DNA of 7,940 nt from contig JBAQYV010000050.1 in the NCBI GenBank assembly GCA_049790315.1, positions 1 through 7,940 on the forward strand. Reading direction: 5' to 3'. The DNA is from DASPOJ01 sp049790315. GTDB lineage: Bacteria; Acidobacteriota; Terriglobia; Acidiferrales; UBA7541. The notes beneath the pieces are model-generated. The model saw only the letters and a list, made by a program, of their open reading frames with translations, did no database searches and was not told the DNA's origin. This document shows positions 5,677-7,940 of the stretch, one piece after another; position 1 is the first letter of the stretch; every line of letters starts with the position of its first letter. The position numbers and the translations under genes are program-made.

Positions 5677-6564
5677 TCACGGAGAGTTGGTCAGGCGCCA
5701 TGTCCGCCCGTTATATTCAATTTTGTCTGCTCGCTTGAGAGCTTGTTGAGCGGTACGCACATGGTGCTTCCATTTCTTTCCGAAATTGAATCCGTCTATT
5801 ATCCGATCAATGCGGTCGTCGCAAATGTCAGGATGCATCCGCTGAATCAGCGGGTGCAGGTCAACGGTCCTCAGAGGACCTTTGGCTAGGAGGTATTCAA
5901 TGGTGTCGCTGAAAATCGCGTGTGTCGATCCTCCGCGAGCCCGAAGCCGCAGGAGCTCGTCGTTGGCCTGCCCAAGTCGCTTGCGGAACGCGCGCCCCGC
6001 ATCTTTCAGGACTTTCCGTTCAGTGGCTTCGTAAATTCCTCGGAGTTGCAAGAGGTCACGGGCAAGGGCGGCCGCCTCATCGGTTGAGATCATCGCCCCT
6101 AGGCGGGAGTAGCCCTCAAAATCCTTACGGATCTCTGTCACTACTTCCGGATCGGACAACTCCACACCGTACTCGCAGTTCCCTGCGAGACCGCCTTCGG
6201 TCAGGTTTCCTGATGTTACGATTGCGCGTCGGTCGTCGGCGATATAGACTTTCGCGTGCAAAGAAGGCATGTGAAAAAGCCGGAAGTGACCCAATTGCCT
6301 GCCCAGGTCTGCAAGCCCATCCAGGTCGAGAGAACCGCCCAATACGCTTTCGGGTCTAATGTTTGTCAAACAGGTAACACGCAAGGTTTCCAGCAGCCCC
6401 GATTTCCGTAGGCAGTCGGTAATCGAACGGGTCGCGGATCGGGTTATGAACGGGCAGGCCAGAAGAAGATTTTGCCGCGCCACCGAAATGAGTTCGCGAA
6501 ATTGGGGCTGCCACGGGCTCCTAATGAGGTGCGCCGGCTCGGCGCTCAGTTTCGAGTGGGACAC
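5677..6564 (-). CDS. PLD-family nuclease with C-terminal DNA-binding-like domain
   Basis: About 295 residues. Counting from the TTG at 6567, residues 15-150 form a phospholipase D-like domain with one HKD motif: His104, Lys106 and Asp111 in HAKVYIADD, followed by TSGNLTEGG (Ser119, Asn121) and a CEYGVE strand. A single HKD suggests that two subunits build the active site, as in the BfiI-type restriction nucleases (known for the family; dimerisation here is inferred). Residues 155-212 are helical and charged, perhaps a coiled coil. Residues 215-292 (HAIFSDTIEYLL ... MHPDICDD ... KKWKHHVRTAQQALKR ... WRL) look like a winged-helix DNA-binding module. Start: GTG at 6564 or TTG at 6567, both placed after GGAAGG. 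The start overlaps the upstream small gene by 19 nt. Likely role: nuclease of a restriction or defence system next to a methyltransferase. Confidence 0.82.
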   Translation of the reverse strand: MSHSKLSAEPAHLIRSPWQPQFRELISVARQNLLLACPFITRSATRSITDCLRKSGLLETLRVTCLTNIRPESVLGGSLDLDGLADLGRQLGHFRLFHMPSLHAKVYIADDRRAIVTSGNLTEGGLAGNCEYGVELSDPEVVTEIRKDFEGYSRLGAMISTDEAAALARDLLQLRGIYEATERKVLKDAGRAFRKRLGQANDELLRLRARGGSTHAIFSDTIEYLLAKGPLRTVDLHPLIQRMHPDICDDRIDRIIDGFNFGKKWKHHVRTAQQALKRADKIEYNGRTWRLTNSP

Positions 6565-6767
6565 CAAACCACCCTTCCACGATTGTCGTAGCGAGACGCG
6601 CCGCCCTTTCGCTTCGCATATGACAGCCCGGCAGCTTCGTCAGACACAAAGCGTTCGCAGGCGTCACACCTTTCTACGATACGGCACCGTCGGCTGTTTG
6701 GTGGACCAGCCAAGATTCCGCGAACGCCGCAGAATACCGTAGCCCTCGTTTCACATACGCATTTCAT
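6546..6767 (-). CDS. Small Cys-rich protein of unknown function
   Basis: 73 residues from the ATG at 6765-6767. The sequence begins MKCVCETRATVFCGVRG and continues through RRCRIVERCDACERFVSDEA, ending RVVWCPTRN. Seven cysteines are visible, including a CVC pair and a CDAC pair, so a zinc ribbon or knuckle is plausible. The ERCDACERF-SDEA block resembles short phage or accessory proteins I have seen, but I cannot name a family. The start overlaps the methyltransferase stop by 17 nt and the stop overlaps the PLD start by 19 nt, which supports translation as part of the operon. Overlaps this tight on both sides argue against a chance frame. Alternative: it replaces the lost C-terminal half of the methyltransferase as a by-product of a rearrangement. 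Confidence 0.55.
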   Translation of the reverse strand: MKCVCETRATVFCGVRGILAGPPNSRRCRIVERCDACERFVSDEAAGLSYAKRKGGASRYDNRGRVVWCPTRN

Positions 6768-7245
6768 ATTCTTGCCCGCGAAACCCCGTATCGGCGAACA
6801 GCCCGGCAAAGTAACCAGCGGTGTCGTTTGCACAGATACGGCGAACTGTTACCCGCTCGGCAGGAGTTGGAAGCTTTGATGGATTCCACCAGAACAATTC
6901 TTGAGCGAGATGAAACCCGAGCCCCCTGCAAAGCATGATCGCAAGTTCGAAGTGGTAAAGGGAGCGCGTCGGCTGACCGGGAATCCATGCGCCGCCGATG
7001 TCAATCACAAGGGAGCCGGTGGGCTTTAGCACGCGCGAGAATTCTTCTGCGAACGGTTTGAACCATTCGAGGTACTCATGGCTTTCGACGTTTCCGTAAT
7101 CCTTCTTGCGGACCAAGCCAAATGGTGGGCTCGTGACAATCAGATCTACCGACTGCTTCTTTTGGTTGGCGAGGTAACTAAGGGAGTCCGCAAGGATCAA
7201 AGAGCCGTATTGGGTTTTGAAATACGGGGACATTTCGATTGACAT
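6751..7245 (-). CDS. N4-cytosine-type DNA methyltransferase, N-terminal half only
   Basis: 164 residues from the ATG at 7245. It reads like the start of a beta-class DNA methylase (N6_N4_Mtase family): YGSLILADSLSYL, the catalytic motif IV VDLIVTSPPFGL (SPPF is typical of N4-cytosine enzymes), then LKPTGSLVIDIGGAW, LFWWNPSKLPTPAERVTVRRI. In beta-class enzymes the SAM-binding motif I (FxGxG) lies in the C-terminal half. Here the homology stops after RVTVRRI, and the protein ends 27 residues later (CANDTAGYFAGLF ... QEYEMRM). Family members are usually about 300 residues. Downstream frames do not restore the missing half, so this is a truncation or a deletion, not a simple frameshift. Alone it should not bind SAM normally. 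Alternative starts are ATG at 7233 and TTG at 7302; the latter follows GGAGGT (7305-7310) but at only 2-3 nt. First gene of the cassette. Confidence 0.75.
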   Translation of the reverse strand: MSIEMSPYFKTQYGSLILADSLSYLANQKKQSVDLIVTSPPFGLVRKKDYGNVESHEYLEWFKPFAEEFSRVLKPTGSLVIDIGGAWIPGQPTRSLYHFELAIMLCRGLGFHLAQELFWWNPSKLPTPAERVTVRRICANDTAGYFAGLFADTGFRGQEYEMRM

Positions 7246-7556
7246 TCTATCAGAATATGCAATCCGAGGGCCAAGGCGGACGGCGTTCGACTGACAGATC
7301 AAGCACCTCCATTTCCCGAAACGGTTCGTAAGGCGGCGCGGAGTGCACTGCAGGGGCCCAAAATGGAAGCTTTGCGACCCGACGGCGGCACGTTCGGGGG
7401 CTCTGAGTTACGAAGGGCAGATCGTGAGAGGCGGGGGAGCAGCGCAGCAGGCGGTGCTCGAACGATCGCGCCCCAGGGGCGAGCGAACGCGCCGAACGCG
7501 ACATAAACTGCGATAATGGCGGCGAACATCGCGGGTTCGACGAACGGGGGAAGCGC
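7246..7556. other. Region without a convincing gene between the cassette and cyaY
   Basis: About 310 bases. On the minus strand it should hold the cassette's promoter, but no good -35/-10 pair is visible. A strong GGAGGT (7305-7310) lies just ahead of a TTG at 7302, and a 20-codon ATG frame (7312 to 7250) ends 4 nt before the methyltransferase ATG; it may be a leader or chance. On the plus strand GATAAT (7512-7517) is a possible -10 for cyaY with no matching -35. A plus frame is open through most of it, but it has an Arg/Ala/Gly-rich, domain-less translation that looks non-coding. Confidence 0.4.
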
Positions 7557-7904
7557 ATGGACGAACAGGATTTTCGCAGGAAATCGGACGCGGCGCTGGA
7601 AGCGCTGAAGCGGCGTCTGCTGGAGCTGGGCGACGAGCACGGCTTTGAAGTGGAAGGCAGCGGAGAGCGGCTCGAGCTGCTGTTTGAGACTGCGACAGAA
7701 TCAGGCGAGCCGGAGGAAGTGCGCTTCGTGATCAGTCCGAACACGGCGGCGCGGCAGATTTGGATTTCGGCGCTGGACACGAGTTTCAAACTGGCATGGT
7801 CGGATGCGGCCGGCGCATTTCAATTGGAAAAGACCGGCGAGAATTTGTCGCAGGTGATGGGAAGGATTTTGACGCAACAGCTCGCCAAGCCGATTGCGGT
7901 GTAG
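7557..7904 (+). CDS. cyaY: CyaY-type frataxin, iron donor/regulator of Fe-S assembly
   Basis: 115 residues, the usual length for bacterial frataxin. It is a cytosolic iron-binding protein that interacts with the cysteine desulfurase complex (known for the family). The fold order is visible: helix 1, rich in acids and charged residues (DEQDFRRKSDAALEALKRRL, 2-21), strands GFEVEGSGERLELLFE and EVRFVISPN, the hallmark ARQIWISALDTSFKLAW at 65-81, a strand AGAFQLEKTG and a C-terminal helix (ENLSQVMGRILTQQL). The family Q-I/V-W signature is present at 67-69. The start ATG is preceded by GGGGGAAG about 4 nt away, an acceptable ribosome site. It is divergent from the nuclease cassette and has no Fe-S genes beside it within the window. 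A hairpin repeat follows its stop codon. Confidence 0.88.
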   Translation: MDEQDFRRKSDAALEALKRRLLELGDEHGFEVEGSGERLELLFETATESGEPEEVRFVISPNTAARQIWISALDTSFKLAWSDAAGAFQLEKTGENLSQVMGRILTQQLAKPIAV

Positions 7905-7913
7905 CGATTTTGT

Positions 7914-7940
7914 AGCACAGGCACTCTTGCCTGTGTGCAG
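7914..7940. repeat. Hairpin repeat after cyaY, cut by the window edge
   Basis: CACAGGCA (7916-7923), loop CTCT, TGCCTGTG (7928-7935) is a perfect 8-bp stem. It starts 12 nt after the cyaY stop. No T-run is visible within the window, so it is either a terminator whose tail lies outside or a copy of a dispersed palindromic repeat. Motifs of this CACAGGC...GCCTGTG type are, as I recall, frequent between Acidobacteriota genes. Confidence 0.5.

Noticed and set aside
5922..6742. Plus-strand open frames of 127-145 residues
   Set aside because: They are antisense to the PLD and small Cys-rich genes, with arginine-rich translations typical of shadows.
7250..7789. Minus-strand frame of 179 residues opposite cyaY
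   Set aside because: It is a Ser/Arg-rich shadow of the frataxin gene with no domain.
1..7940. tRNA, rRNA or riboswitch
   Set aside because: I saw no cloverleaf, rRNA or known riboswitch signature on either strand; a covariance-model scan would be needed to exclude them.

Overview
The window looks like a stretch of chromosome from a Gram-negative, high-GC bacterium, most likely an Acidobacteriota (Terriglobia-like) organism. This taxonomic guess is an inference. It rests on an outer-membrane LPS-export gene (lptD), the mix of an RDD/zinc-ribbon protein, an S41 C-terminal-processing-type protein and a frataxin, and on intergenic repeats of a style I associate with that phylum. It cannot be proven without a database search.

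Layout from left to right. (1) 1-950, minus strand: the N-terminal 316 codons of lptD, cut by the left edge. (2) A divergent intergenic region with candidate promoters for lptD and for a plus-strand zinc-ribbon/RDD membrane protein (1205-2308). (3) After a clear extended -10 promoter, a membrane-anchored PDZ/S41 peptidase-family protein (2368-3594) whose catalytic Ser and Lys positions are both replaced, so it is probably a pseudoprotease. (4) A terminator-like hairpin and a 130-bp element with perfect 12-bp terminal inverted repeats. A third copy of the repeat arm overlaps the stop codon of the next gene. (5) 3821-4711, minus strand: a secreted two-domain cupin with one intact and one degenerate metal site. 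(6) 4867-5264, gene-free: a C-rich tract, five in-phase copies of a degenerate 39-bp repeat, and an AT-rich patch. (7) 5265-7245, minus strand: a compact cassette in the order N4-cytosine-type DNA methyltransferase N-terminal half, a 73-residue Cys-rich protein, a PLD-family nuclease and an HNH nuclease. Its genes overlap or are 10 nt apart. It looks like a restriction-modification or defence operon, possibly decayed, because the methyltransferase stops before its SAM-binding half. (8) 7246-7556 holds no convincing gene. (9) 7557-7904, plus strand: a complete cyaY-type frataxin. (10) A hairpin repeat runs to the right edge.

The housekeeping part (lptD, RDD, S41, cupin, frataxin) is envelope and iron/sulfur-cluster related and shows no single pathway. 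The 5265-7245 cassette is the accessory part: its four genes share a strand and are translationally interlocked, so they are probably expressed together. The 39-bp repeat array and AT-rich patch lie directly at its downstream end and may mark the junction with the backbone.
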